NCBI GenBank assembly: GCA_964468045.1
Contig: CAYXTO010000001.1
Location: 248,001-312,000 of the forward strand
Source: JAWKXU01 sp964468045
GTDB taxonomy: Bacteria; Pseudomonadota; Alphaproteobacteria; Sphingomonadales; Sphingomonadaceae
Reading direction: 5' to 3'
DNA: 64,000 bases
Below, piece after piece: positions 16,455 to 25,714 of the stretch (position 1 is the stretch's first letter; each line of letters begins with the position of its first letter). The notes under the pieces were generated by a model. It was not told the origin of the DNA and made no database searches. It was given only the letters and a program-made list of their open reading frames with translations. Position numbers and translations under genes: made by a program.

Positions 16455-16478
16455 TATCTTCATCCCGTGAATAGCGTC

Positions 16479-16512
16479 AGGCGGTTCAGGCTCAAGCAAG
16501 CCTGGGCCGCCT
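16479..16512 (+). terminator. 14-bp hairpin between the two paralogous secreted-protein genes
   Basis: AGGCGG-TT-CAGGCT (16479-16492) pairs with AGCCTG-GG-CCGCCT (16499-16512) around loop CAAGCA, giving a continuous 14-bp RNA stem with two U-G wobbles. There is no T-run. It may protect the 3' end of the upstream mRNA or act as a weak terminator. Confidence 0.5.
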
Positions 16513-16565
16513 ACCCTCACCCAGAGAGCGGTATCCTGCCGCGCTCCATTTGAAGGACTGCCCGA

Positions 16566-17318
16566 ATGGCGCGTCTTTTTTCCCGGTTCGCTTCCGCAAC
16601 AGCCCTGATCTCAGCCTTCTCGATGATGGTTACGCCGGCCTCGGCGGCGCCGCTTCCGGTGGCCCATGGCGGATTGCCAGGCCCTGTCGCTGCGCAGGGC
16701 TGGGATGTGCGGCATGAAACCGCCAACAATTATCGCGACTACCGCCGCTGGGGCAGGCATCGCGGCGGCGGTATCGATACGGGCGATGTCATCGCCGGTG
16801 TGCTGATCCTGGGTGGAATCGCCGCGATCGCCAGCGCCGCCAGCAACAGCAAGCGGCAGCGTGAGGCCGAACGCTACCCCGACTATCCCGACCGCGATTA
16901 TCGCGGAGAAGACTATCCGTCACGCGACCGCCCATACGATTATCGCGGGGATCGGGATGGCAGCTCCAGCTATCCCACCGGACGCGGCATGGATCGCGCC
17001 GCCGATATGTGCGTCAGCGAAGTCGAGCGGCGCGAACGGGTCGAGGATGTCGATAATGTCGCGCGCACCGCGGATGGCTGGCGCGTGGAAGGTTCGCTGC
17101 GCAATGGGCGGGGATTCAGCTGCGAAATCGGCAATGACGGCCGGATAAGCGATGTCCGGCTCGATGAGGGTGTTGCGGGAGCTGCGGGGAGCGGCGTCGA
17201 TGACCGCCAGTGGCAGGACGGGGATTATGCCCGGGCCCGGGAGCAGAACTCCGGCCGGAATGGTGACGACGGACGATATCGCGCCGCTGATGTTCCGGAT
17301 TTCGAGGGTGGGGTTTGA
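16566..17318 (+). CDS. Small secreted protein with glycine-rich hydrophobic segment, paralogue B
   Basis: Unrecognised function. 250 residues, with a signal peptide (about 1-28, ending TPASAAP). It shares with the gene at 15900 the GDVIAGVLILGGIAAIASA segment, a Tyr/Asp/Arg-rich linker (YPDYPDRDYRGEDYPSRD) and a C-terminal domain with MCVSEVERRE and FSCEIGNDG. It also has an extra charged tail of about 50 residues. AAGGA at 16553-16557 precedes the ATG. Probably in the envelope. Confidence 0.8.
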   Translation: MARLFSRFASATALISAFSMMVTPASAAPLPVAHGGLPGPVAAQGWDVRHETANNYRDYRRWGRHRGGGIDTGDVIAGVLILGGIAAIASAASNSKRQREAERYPDYPDRDYRGEDYPSRDRPYDYRGDRDGSSSYPTGRGMDRAADMCVSEVERRERVEDVDNVARTADGWRVEGSLRNGRGFSCEIGNDGRISDVRLDEGVAGAAGSGVDDRQWQDGDYARAREQNSGRNGDDGRYRAADVPDFEGGV

Positions 17319-17331
17319 ATCCCCGGTAAAT

Positions 17332-17940
17332 TCAGCGCGAATAGGGCGGCAGTTCGATCTTCCAGATGAGCGCCGCCCCGCGCAGAGCAAAGCCCGCAAG
17401 GGCGGCCACCGACCAGACGACGCCGTCCGGCAATGCGAGCAGGGTGCCCGTTGCGCACAGGGCTGCGGCAAGGGCGGCGGCGGTGACATAGAGCTCCGGG
17501 CGCATGATGATCGATGGCAGCCCAGCCAGCACATCGCGGATGACCCCGCCGATGCAGCCGGTGAACACGCCCATGATGATGGCGGGGAAGGGTGCCACTC
17601 CGAAGGCCAGCGCCTTGGCGGTGCCGAGCACGGAAAAGGCAGCAAGCCCCGCTGCGTCAGCCCATTCGAGCAAACGGCCTTCCCACCAGCGGTGCGGTGT
17701 GAACCAAGCCACCAGCACCACGGCTAAGATCACCGGGGCGACATAGGGGTCGCGCAGCCAGAACGCGGGCACGCCGATCATTGCATCCCGCACCGATCCG
17801 CCGCCGACGCCGGAAGACAGCGCGAAGAAGAACATGGTGACGAAGCTCTGGCGCAGGCGCGCGGCCAGCAAGGCGCCGGTGAGCGCAAACACGGCCGTTG
17901 CGGCAAGATCCAGAACGGGAGGAAGTACGGTCGGGGTCAC
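17332..17940 (-). CDS. TRIC/YadS-type trimeric cation channel family protein
   Basis: Bacterial TRIC homologues are homotrimeric membrane channels for monovalent cations. 202 residues with seven hydrophobic segments and two internal repeats, each bearing the glycine-rich hinge: GVGGGSVRD near residue 46 and GCIGGVIRD near residue 131. It starts 10 bases after the lpdA stop on the same strand, so it is probably the last gene of the mdh-suc-lpd transcript. A physiological link to the TCA enzymes is not evident. Confidence 0.88.
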   Translation of the reverse strand: MTPTVLPPVLDLAATAVFALTGALLAARLRQSFVTMFFFALSSGVGGGSVRDAMIGVPAFWLRDPYVAPVILAVVLVAWFTPHRWWEGRLLEWADAAGLAAFSVLGTAKALAFGVAPFPAIIMGVFTGCIGGVIRDVLAGLPSIIMRPELYVTAAALAAALCATGTLLALPDGVVWSVAALAGFALRGAALIWKIELPPYSR

Positions 17941-17949
17941 CGCCGGCCC

Positions 17950-19353
17950 TCAGATATGGATCGGCTTGCCCCGCACCGCCATCGCCGCTTCCTTGATCGC
18001 TTCGGAATGCGTCGGGTGCGCATGGCAAGTGTAGGCGATGTCTTCTGACAGTGCGCCGAATTCCATCGCCTGGGCCGCCTGGGCAATCATCGTGCCGGCA
18101 AGCGACGCGATGCACCACACGCCCAGCACGCGGTCGGTTTCGGCATCGGCGATCACCTTCACGAACCCTTCGGTATCGCGATTGGTCTTGGCGCGGCTGT
18201 TGGCCGCCATCGGGAACTTGCCGACCTTGACTGCGTGCCCCGCTTCCTTCGCGGCTTCCTCGGTCAGGCCGACACCGGCGATTTCCGGCATGGTATAGAC
18301 CACGCTGGGGATCACGGCATGGTTCACGATGCCGTGCTGGCCGGCGATATTCTCGGCCACGGCGATGCCTTCATCCTCTGCCTTGTGCGCCAGCATCGGG
18401 CCGGGGATCACGTCGCCGATCGCCCATACGCCGTCCACCCGCGTGCGGAAATCATGATCGGTCTCGATCTGGCCGCGCTGATTGGTTTCCAGCCCGATCG
18501 CTTCCAGATTGAGACCTTCGGTGTTCGGACGGCGGCCGATCGCCACCAGCACGCAATCGGCTTCGAGCGTTTCCGCATCGCCGCCGGCAGCCGGTTCGAT
18601 GGTCAGCGTGGCGGTCTTGCCCTTGATGCTCGCGCCGGTCACCTTGGTCGAAAGTCTGAGTTCCATGCCCTGCTTCTTGAACAGCTTGCCCGCTTCCTTG
18701 CGGATCTCGCCGTCCATCCCGGGCAGGAGCTGGTCGAGGAATTCCACGACCGTGACCTTTGCGCCGAGCCGCCGCCAGACCGAGCCGAGTTCCAGGCCGA
18801 TCACGCCGCCGCCGATGACGACGAGATGATCGGGCACCCGATCCAGAGCCAGCGCGCCGGTGGAATCGACGATGATCCCCTTGGCGTTGTCGACTTCCAC
18901 GCCGGGCAGGGGCGTGACGGAAGAACCGGTAGCGATGACGATATTCTTCGCCGTCACCGTTCCACCCGCCACATCCACGCTATGCGCATCCTTGAACGCG
19001 GCTTTCCCCTTGAGCCAGGTGACCTTGTTCTTCTTGAACAGATATTCGATGCCGCCGGTCAGTTCCTTGACCGCGGTCGCCTTCTCGCCCTGGAGAGTGC
19101 CGAGATCGAGCTCGACCTTGCCGGTCTTGACGCCGAACCTGGCCAGCGTGCCGTGGGCTGCTTCCTCGAACAATTCGGAGCCATGCAGCAGGGCTTTGGA
19201 GGGAATGCAGCCGACGTTGAGACAAGTGCCGCCCAAGGTCTCGCGACTTTCCGCGCAGGCCGTCTTCAGCCCAAGCTGTGCCGCGCGGATCGCGGCGACA
19301 TAGCCGCCCGGACCAGCGCCGATGACGAGGACGTCGTAATCGTAGTCAGCCAT
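17950..19353 (-). CDS. lpdA: Dihydrolipoyl dehydrogenase (E3)
   Basis: Flavoprotein that reoxidises dihydrolipoamide in 2-oxoacid dehydrogenase complexes. 467 residues from the ATG at 19353, preceded by GAGGA; a TTG two codons upstream is less likely. FAD-binding GAGPGGYVAA near residues 12-21, redox disulfide Cys44-Cys49 in GGTCLNVGCIPSK, NAD-binding GGGVIGLELG, and the C-terminal interface with CHAHPTHSE supplying the catalytic His-Glu. It follows sucB closely, so it probably serves the 2-oxoglutarate complex and perhaps others. Confidence 0.98.
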   Translation of the reverse strand: MADYDYDVLVIGAGPGGYVAAIRAAQLGLKTACAESRETLGGTCLNVGCIPSKALLHGSELFEEAAHGTLARFGVKTGKVELDLGTLQGEKATAVKELTGGIEYLFKKNKVTWLKGKAAFKDAHSVDVAGGTVTAKNIVIATGSSVTPLPGVEVDNAKGIIVDSTGALALDRVPDHLVVIGGGVIGLELGSVWRRLGAKVTVVEFLDQLLPGMDGEIRKEAGKLFKKQGMELRLSTKVTGASIKGKTATLTIEPAAGGDAETLEADCVLVAIGRRPNTEGLNLEAIGLETNQRGQIETDHDFRTRVDGVWAIGDVIPGPMLAHKAEDEGIAVAENIAGQHGIVNHAVIPSVVYTMPEIAGVGLTEEAAKEAGHAVKVGKFPMAANSRAKTNRDTEGFVKVIADAETDRVLGVWCIASLAGTMIAQAAQAMEFGALSEDIAYTCHAHPTHSEAIKEAAMAVRGKPIHI

Positions 19354-19363
19354 TCCCAATTCC

Positions 19364-20593
19364 TCAGAGATCGATCAGCAGGCGGGTCGGATCCTCGATC
19401 GCGTCCTTGATGATTTTCAGCGCGGTGACCGCCTCGCGGCCATCGATCAGGCGATGGTCATAGCTGAGCGCAAGATACATCATCGGCCGGATGACGATCT
19501 CTCCATCCACCACCACCGGGCGATCCTCGATGCGGTGGAGGCCAAGCACGGCGGATTGCGGCGGATTGATGATCGGCGTGGACATCAGCGAACCGAACAC
19601 GCCGCCATTGGAGATGGTGAAGGTGCCTCCCTTCATGTCCTCCATCGTCAAGGTTCCCTCGCGGGCCTTGGCGCCATAATCGGCAATCGCCTTCTCGATG
19701 CCGGCGAAAGACAGCTTGTCCGCATCCCGCACCACCGGAACGACCAGGCCGTTGGGCGCCGAAACGGCGACGGAAATGTCCACATAGTTGTGGTAGACGA
19801 TCTCTTCGCCATCGATCTGGGCATTGACGGCCGGGATGTCCTTCAAGGCAAGGCAGGCCGCCTTGGCGAAGAAGCCCATGAAGCCCAGCCTCACCCCGTG
19901 CTTCTTCTCGAACAGATCCTTGTACTGGTTGCGAGCGGCAATCACCGCCGACATGTCGACATCGTTGAAGGTGGTCAGCAGCGCGGCGGTATCCTGCGCG
20001 CTCTTGAGCCGCTTGGCGATGGTCTGCCGCAGCCGGGTCATCTTGACCCGTTCTTCGCCGCGTCCGCTGCTCTGGCCGGCTGCCGGGCTTTCAGCCGCGA
20101 CGGTTTCCGGCGCGTCGTCCGATTTCTTCGCCTGGGCAGCGGCCAGCACATCTTCCTTGGTCAGGCGACCGTCCTTGCCCGTTCCCTTCACGACCGAAGG
20201 ATCGATCCCGTGTTCCAGCACGGCACGGCGAACCGCCGGGGAGAGCGTCGTGGCAGAATCCGACGCTTCGCCCGAGGCGGGAGGCATCGATTTGGAAGCA
20301 GGTTCTATCGCAGGCTGCGTCCGCTCGGTCACCGGCTCCGCGCCAGCGGCCGGCACCCCATTCTCGATGGTGGCGATGACCGTGCCCACTTCCACGGTGT
20401 CGCCCACCGCGAACCTGTATTCGCCCATGACCCCGGCGACCGGCGCGGGAACTTCCACAGCGACCTTGTCCGTTTCCAGGCTGGCGACCGGTTCGTCGAG
20501 AGCGACGGCCTCACCCGGCTTCTTGAGCCATTCGCCGATCGTTGCCTCGGTGACCGATTCACCGAGCGTGGGGACTTTTACTTCGCTGGACAT
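19364..20593 (-). CDS. sucB: Dihydrolipoyllysine-residue succinyltransferase (E2 of 2-oxoglutarate dehydrogenase)
   Basis: Transfers the succinyl group to CoA and forms the core of the 2-oxoglutarate dehydrogenase complex. 409 residues. Lipoyl domain (1-80) with lipoyl Lys43 in LETDKVAVEV; Ala/Pro/Ser-rich linker; peripheral-subunit-binding domain (about 117-155, SPAVRRAVLEHGIDPSVVKG); catalytic domain with SYDHRLIDGREAV, His380 and Asp384. It has one lipoyl domain, as usual for SucB. Located between sucA and lpdA. Confidence 0.98.
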   Translation of the reverse strand: MSSEVKVPTLGESVTEATIGEWLKKPGEAVALDEPVASLETDKVAVEVPAPVAGVMGEYRFAVGDTVEVGTVIATIENGVPAAGAEPVTERTQPAIEPASKSMPPASGEASDSATTLSPAVRRAVLEHGIDPSVVKGTGKDGRLTKEDVLAAAQAKKSDDAPETVAAESPAAGQSSGRGEERVKMTRLRQTIAKRLKSAQDTAALLTTFNDVDMSAVIAARNQYKDLFEKKHGVRLGFMGFFAKAACLALKDIPAVNAQIDGEEIVYHNYVDISVAVSAPNGLVVPVVRDADKLSFAGIEKAIADYGAKAREGTLTMEDMKGGTFTISNGGVFGSLMSTPIINPPQSAVLGLHRIEDRPVVVDGEIVIRPMMYLALSYDHRLIDGREAVTALKIIKDAIEDPTRLLIDL

Positions 20594-20612
20594 CTGCGAT
20601 TACCTCTGAGGA

Positions 20613-23453
20613 TCAGCGCTTGCTCTTGCCTTCCTTGCGACGGATTTCACCGCGCACGGAAAGGCCGAGGGCATCGGCGACCAAAGCCGCCTGTTCGTGG
20701 GCATGGCGAGTGGCGAAGCCGGTAGCCGGCGAGGCCGATGGCGCGCGTCCGGAATAGCGAGGGCGTGCGACCTTGCTGTTCGCAACGGCCAGCGCCTGCT
20801 CGATCTGGCTTTCCACGAAGAACCAGGCGCCGTTGTTGCGTGGTTCTTCCTGGCACCATACCACTTCTTCCAGATTGGTCATCCGCGCGAGACGCTGGGC
20901 GAGCGGTTCACCCGGGAACGGGTAAAGCTGTTCTAGCCGGACGATCGAAATATCCTCGAGCTCCGCATTATCGCGCGCTTCGATAAGATCGTAGGCGACC
21001 TTGCCCGAACACAGCACGAGGCGCCGGACATCCTTGTCGTCGATATCCGTGGTATCCGACACGATACGGCGGAAGTGGCTTTCGCCGAGGAACTCGCGAG
21101 CTTCCGACCGGGCCATGGGATGGCGCAGAAGCGATTTCGGCGTCATGATGATCAGCGGCTTGCGGAACGGGCGGAGCATCTGCCGGCGCAGAACGTGGAA
21201 ATAGTTCGCCGGGAGAGTGATGTTGCAGACCTGGATGTTGTCGTTCGCGCAAAGCTGCAGGAAGCGCTCCAGGCGAGCCGAGCTATGTTCGGGACCCTGG
21301 CCTTCGTAGCCATGCGGCAGCAGCAGCACGAGGCCGTTGGCGCGCAGCCATTTGGCCTCGCCGGCCGCGATATACTGATCGATCACGATCTGCGCGCCAT
21401 TGGCGAAGTCGCCGAATTGCGCTTCCCAGCACACCAGCGATTTCGGATCCGCCAGCGCGTAGCCATATTCGAAGCCCAGCACGCCATATTCCGAAAGCGG
21501 ACTGTCATAGACCTCGAACCGGCCATGCGGGAGCGTGCATAGCGGGATGAACTTGCGCTCGTCCTTCTGGTCGATCCACACCGCGTGCCGCTGGCTGAAG
21601 GTGCCGCGCCCGGAATCCTGCCCCGACAGGCGAACATTGTAGCCTTCGGACAGCAGCGAGCCGAACGCCAGCGCTTCCCCGGTCGCCCAGTCGAAATCCT
21701 TGCCGTTTTCGAACATCGCGCGCTTGGCGTCGATGACGCGGCGCAATGTCTTGTGGATTTCGAGATCTTCGGGAACCGTGGTCAAGGTGCGGCCGAGGCT
21801 CTCGAACAGCTTTTCCTCGATGCCGGTGTGGACGTTGCGCCGCGCCGTTTCCGGATCGGCGGGCTTGTGCAGCCCGCTCCAGCGCCCGGCGAACCAGTCC
21901 ACCGCATTGGGCTTGTAGCTCTTGGCCGCTTCGAACTCCTGCTCGAGAAGGTCGGTGAACTCCGCGCGGGAGCCTTCGGCGAAGCCCGGTTCGATCACGC
22001 CTTCGCCGAGCAGCCTGTTCCCGTAGATCTCGCTGACCCGGGGGTGCTTCCGGATCCGTTCGTACATCAGCGGCTGGGTGAAGCTCGGCTCGTCGCCTTC
22101 ATTGTGGCCGAAGCGGCGATAGCACCACATGTCGATCACGATGTCGCGGCGGAAGGTCTGGCGATATTCGATCGCCAGCTTGCAGGCGAAGGTCACGGCT
22201 TCCGGATCATCGCCATTGACGTGCAGGATCGGCGCCTGGACCCCCTTGGCGACATCGGAGGGATAGGGCGACGAGCGCGCGAATTGCGGGCTGGTGGTGA
22301 AGCCGATCTGATTGTTGATGACGAAATGGATGCAGCCGCCGGTATTGTAGCCGCGCACGCCCGAAAAGCCGAGGCATTCCCAGACGATGCCCTGGCCGGC
22401 GAAGGCCGCGTCGCCATGGATGAGGACGGGCAGCACCTGCTCGTGCTTGCCCAGGTCCTCGCGGAACGCCTGCTGGGCGCGCACCTTGCCCAGCACCACC
22501 GGGTCCACCGTTTCGAGGTGGGAAGGATTGGGAACCAGGCTCATATGCACCTTGATGCCGTCGAATTCGCGATCGGTGCTGGTGCCGAGGTGATACTTCA
22601 CGTCGCCCGAGCCGCCGACATCGTCCGGATTGGCGGAGCCGCCGGAAAATTCGTGGAAGATGACCCGGTATGGCTTGGCCATCACGTTGGCGAGGACGTT
22701 CAGGCGGCCGCGATGCGCCATGCCGTAAACGATCTCGCGCACCCCGTACTGGCCGCCATACTTGATGACGGCTTCCAGCGCGGGAATCATGGATTCTCCG
22801 CCATCCAGGCCGAAGCGCTTGGTGCCGACGTATTTCTTGCCGAGGAATTTTTCGTATTCCTCGCCACGGATCACGGCGGAGAGGATCGCCTTCTTGCCGA
22901 TGGTGGTGAAGTCGATCGACTTGTCGGCGCCTTCCATGCGTTCCTGCAGGAAGCGCCGTTCATCCACATCCGAGATGTGCATGTATTCCAGGCCGACCTT
23001 GCCGCAATAATTCGCGCGGAGGATTTCGACCAGCTCACGCACGCTCGTCCATTGCAGGCCCAGGCTGCCGCCGAGATAGACCTTGCGGTCGAGCGCCTCG
23101 CCGGAAAATCCGTGATATTCCGGCGTCAGGTCAGCGGGCAGCTCGCGATGGCTGAGGCCCAGCGGATCGAGATCGGCAGCCAGGTGGCCCCGCACCCGAT
23201 AGGTCCGGATCAGCATCATCGCGCGGATCGAATCCGCGGCCGCCGTCTCGATCGCGGCGTCATCCAGCGGGACGCCGCCCTTGGCCGATGCCTTGCGGAT
23301 GGTGGCGGCGATTGCCGTGGGGTCCAGCGCCGGGGTGAGATCGTCGCCCGCGGACGCTTCGCTCAGCGGCCAGCGGGGATTTTGCCAGCTCGGGCCGGGT
23401 TGCGGGCCGTCCTGCGCCTGGTCGGGAAGAAAATCGTGCAATTCGTTACCCAT
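20613..23453 (-). CDS. sucA: 2-oxoglutarate dehydrogenase E1 component
   Basis: Thiamine-diphosphate enzyme that decarboxylates 2-oxoglutarate. 946 residues from the ATG at 23453, which has AAGG 8 bases upstream; the frame is open to a GTG at 23462. N-terminal E2-binding helix (NELHDFLPDQAQD), ThDP-binding core with HGDAAFAGQGIVWE and INNQIGFTTSP, and transketolase-like C-terminal domain with LLLPHGYEGQGPEHSSARLERFLQ. Full length. Flanked by sucD and sucB on the same strand. Confidence 0.98.
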   Translation of the reverse strand: MGNELHDFLPDQAQDGPQPGPSWQNPRWPLSEASAGDDLTPALDPTAIAATIRKASAKGGVPLDDAAIETAAADSIRAMMLIRTYRVRGHLAADLDPLGLSHRELPADLTPEYHGFSGEALDRKVYLGGSLGLQWTSVRELVEILRANYCGKVGLEYMHISDVDERRFLQERMEGADKSIDFTTIGKKAILSAVIRGEEYEKFLGKKYVGTKRFGLDGGESMIPALEAVIKYGGQYGVREIVYGMAHRGRLNVLANVMAKPYRVIFHEFSGGSANPDDVGGSGDVKYHLGTSTDREFDGIKVHMSLVPNPSHLETVDPVVLGKVRAQQAFREDLGKHEQVLPVLIHGDAAFAGQGIVWECLGFSGVRGYNTGGCIHFVINNQIGFTTSPQFARSSPYPSDVAKGVQAPILHVNGDDPEAVTFACKLAIEYRQTFRRDIVIDMWCYRRFGHNEGDEPSFTQPLMYERIRKHPRVSEIYGNRLLGEGVIEPGFAEGSRAEFTDLLEQEFEAAKSYKPNAVDWFAGRWSGLHKPADPETARRNVHTGIEEKLFESLGRTLTTVPEDLEIHKTLRRVIDAKRAMFENGKDFDWATGEALAFGSLLSEGYNVRLSGQDSGRGTFSQRHAVWIDQKDERKFIPLCTLPHGRFEVYDSPLSEYGVLGFEYGYALADPKSLVCWEAQFGDFANGAQIVIDQYIAAGEAKWLRANGLVLLLPHGYEGQGPEHSSARLERFLQLCANDNIQVCNITLPANYFHVLRRQMLRPFRKPLIIMTPKSLLRHPMARSEAREFLGESHFRRIVSDTTDIDDKDVRRLVLCSGKVAYDLIEARDNAELEDISIVRLEQLYPFPGEPLAQRLARMTNLEEVVWCQEEPRNNGAWFFVESQIEQALAVANSKVARPRYSGRAPSASPATGFATRHAHEQAALVADALGLSVRGEIRRKEGKSKR

Positions 23454-23538
23454 CGGGGTCACCTTCGATCACCGGCTATTCGCATTCCCACTCCCGACCA
23501 TCGGCCAACGCCCCTTGTGAGGCGTCGGCCACGCGCGG

Positions 23539-24429
<891 letters not shown>

Positions 24430-24452
24430 GGAAAACTCCTGGGACGAGGGGA

Positions 24453-25415
24453 TCAGCCGAGCGAGCTGTCGATGCCCTTGCAGGCGTCGAGCAGTTCCTT
24501 GACCGCGTCGACCGAAACCTGGAGGCCGGCCTTGTCGGCATCGTCCAGTTCGATCTCGATGACCTGTTCCACCCCGCCTGCACCGATCAGGACCGGTACG
24601 CCGACATAGAGGCCGTCAACGCCGTATTGGCCATCGACATAGGCGGCGCATGGCAGGATGCGCTTCTGGTCGTTGAGATAGGCTTCGGCCATGGCGATGC
24701 CGGAGGCGGCCGGCGCATAGAACGCGGAACCGGTCTTGAGCAGGCCCACGATCTCGCCGCCGCCGGAACGGGTGCGCTGGACGATGGCGTCGATCTTCTC
24801 CTGCGTGGAGAGACCCATCTTGACCAGATCCGGCACCGGGATGCCGTTGACGGTGGAATAGCGCACCACCGGAACCATGGTGTCACCGTGGCCGCCCAGC
24901 ACGAAGGTGTTCACGTCACGGATCGAGACGCCGAATTCCCAGGCCAGGAAGGTCGAGAAGCGGGCGGAATCGAGCACGCCGGCCATGCCGACGACCTTGT
25001 TGTGGGGCAGGCCCGAGAATTCGCGCAGCGCCCAGACCATCGCATCCAGCGGGTTGGTGATGCAGATCACGAAGGCATTCGGGGCATTTTCCCTGATGCC
25101 TTCGCCCACCGACTTCATCACCTTGAGGTTGATGCCGAGCAGGTCGTCGCGGCTCATGCCCGGCTTGCGGGCGACCCCGGCGGTGACGATGATGACGTCC
25201 GCGCCCGCGATGTCCTTGTAGTCATTGGTGCCGGTGATGCTGGCGTCGAAGCCTTCGACCGGGCCGCATTGCGACAAATCGAGCGCCTTGCCCTGAGGAA
25301 CCCCTTCGACCACGTCGAACAGGACGATATCACCCAGCTCCTTCTGCGCTGCGAGGTGAGCCAACGTGCCGCCGATGTTGCCGGCGCCGATGAGGGCAAT
25401 CTTCTTGCGAGCCAT
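24453..25415 (-). CDS. mdh: Malate dehydrogenase
   Basis: Oxidises malate to oxaloacetate with NAD. 320 residues from the ATG at 25415; homologues begin MARKKIALIGAGNIG, so the upstream codons open to 25460 are not used. It is the LDH-like MDH type found in Alphaproteobacteria: dinucleotide fold GAGNIGG (10-16), CITNPLDAMVW loop, and catalytic His176 in GGHGDTM. First gene of the mdh-sucD-sucA-sucB-lpdA run. Confidence 0.97.
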   Translation of the reverse strand: MARKKIALIGAGNIGGTLAHLAAQKELGDIVLFDVVEGVPQGKALDLSQCGPVEGFDASITGTNDYKDIAGADVIIVTAGVARKPGMSRDDLLGINLKVMKSVGEGIRENAPNAFVICITNPLDAMVWALREFSGLPHNKVVGMAGVLDSARFSTFLAWEFGVSIRDVNTFVLGGHGDTMVPVVRYSTVNGIPVPDLVKMGLSTQEKIDAIVQRTRSGGGEIVGLLKTGSAFYAPAASGIAMAEAYLNDQKRILPCAAYVDGQYGVDGLYVGVPVLIGAGGVEQVIEIELDDADKAGLQVSVDAVKELLDACKGIDSSLG

Positions 25416-25714
25416 AAGTCGACGAATTCCTTCCCTTTTGCGGGAGCTGGCGTCTGGCAATATGGCACAACCCCACGTCCCGCGGTGAGGAAGGCGCCGA
25501 TGAACGGGGTTGCCCTAGGCTCGCCCGGACTCGATTGCAACCGCCAAAGCGAGCGGCTTCCAACTATTTTACGATAACGCTTCGCAATATCTATAAGGGC
25601 GCGGAAAATATCTTTTCCTGACCTGCTGCCACGCAGGAACCGGGAATTTTCATGTGCTGCGGCTACGCGAAAGCTGCGAGCGATGGAAAGGAATATCCGG
25701 CAGGCGGCGCGAAG
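25416..25714. other. 299-bp intergenic region upstream of mdh
   Basis: Separates the start of mdh from the end of the GGDEF-EAL gene (both minus strand). It holds an AT-rich patch around 25560-25620, the likely promoter area of the TCA operon. Within it is a 6-bp inverted repeat, GGAAAA (25603-25608) with TTTTCC (25613-25618). No clear -35/-10 pair or coding sequence was found. Confidence 0.4.
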
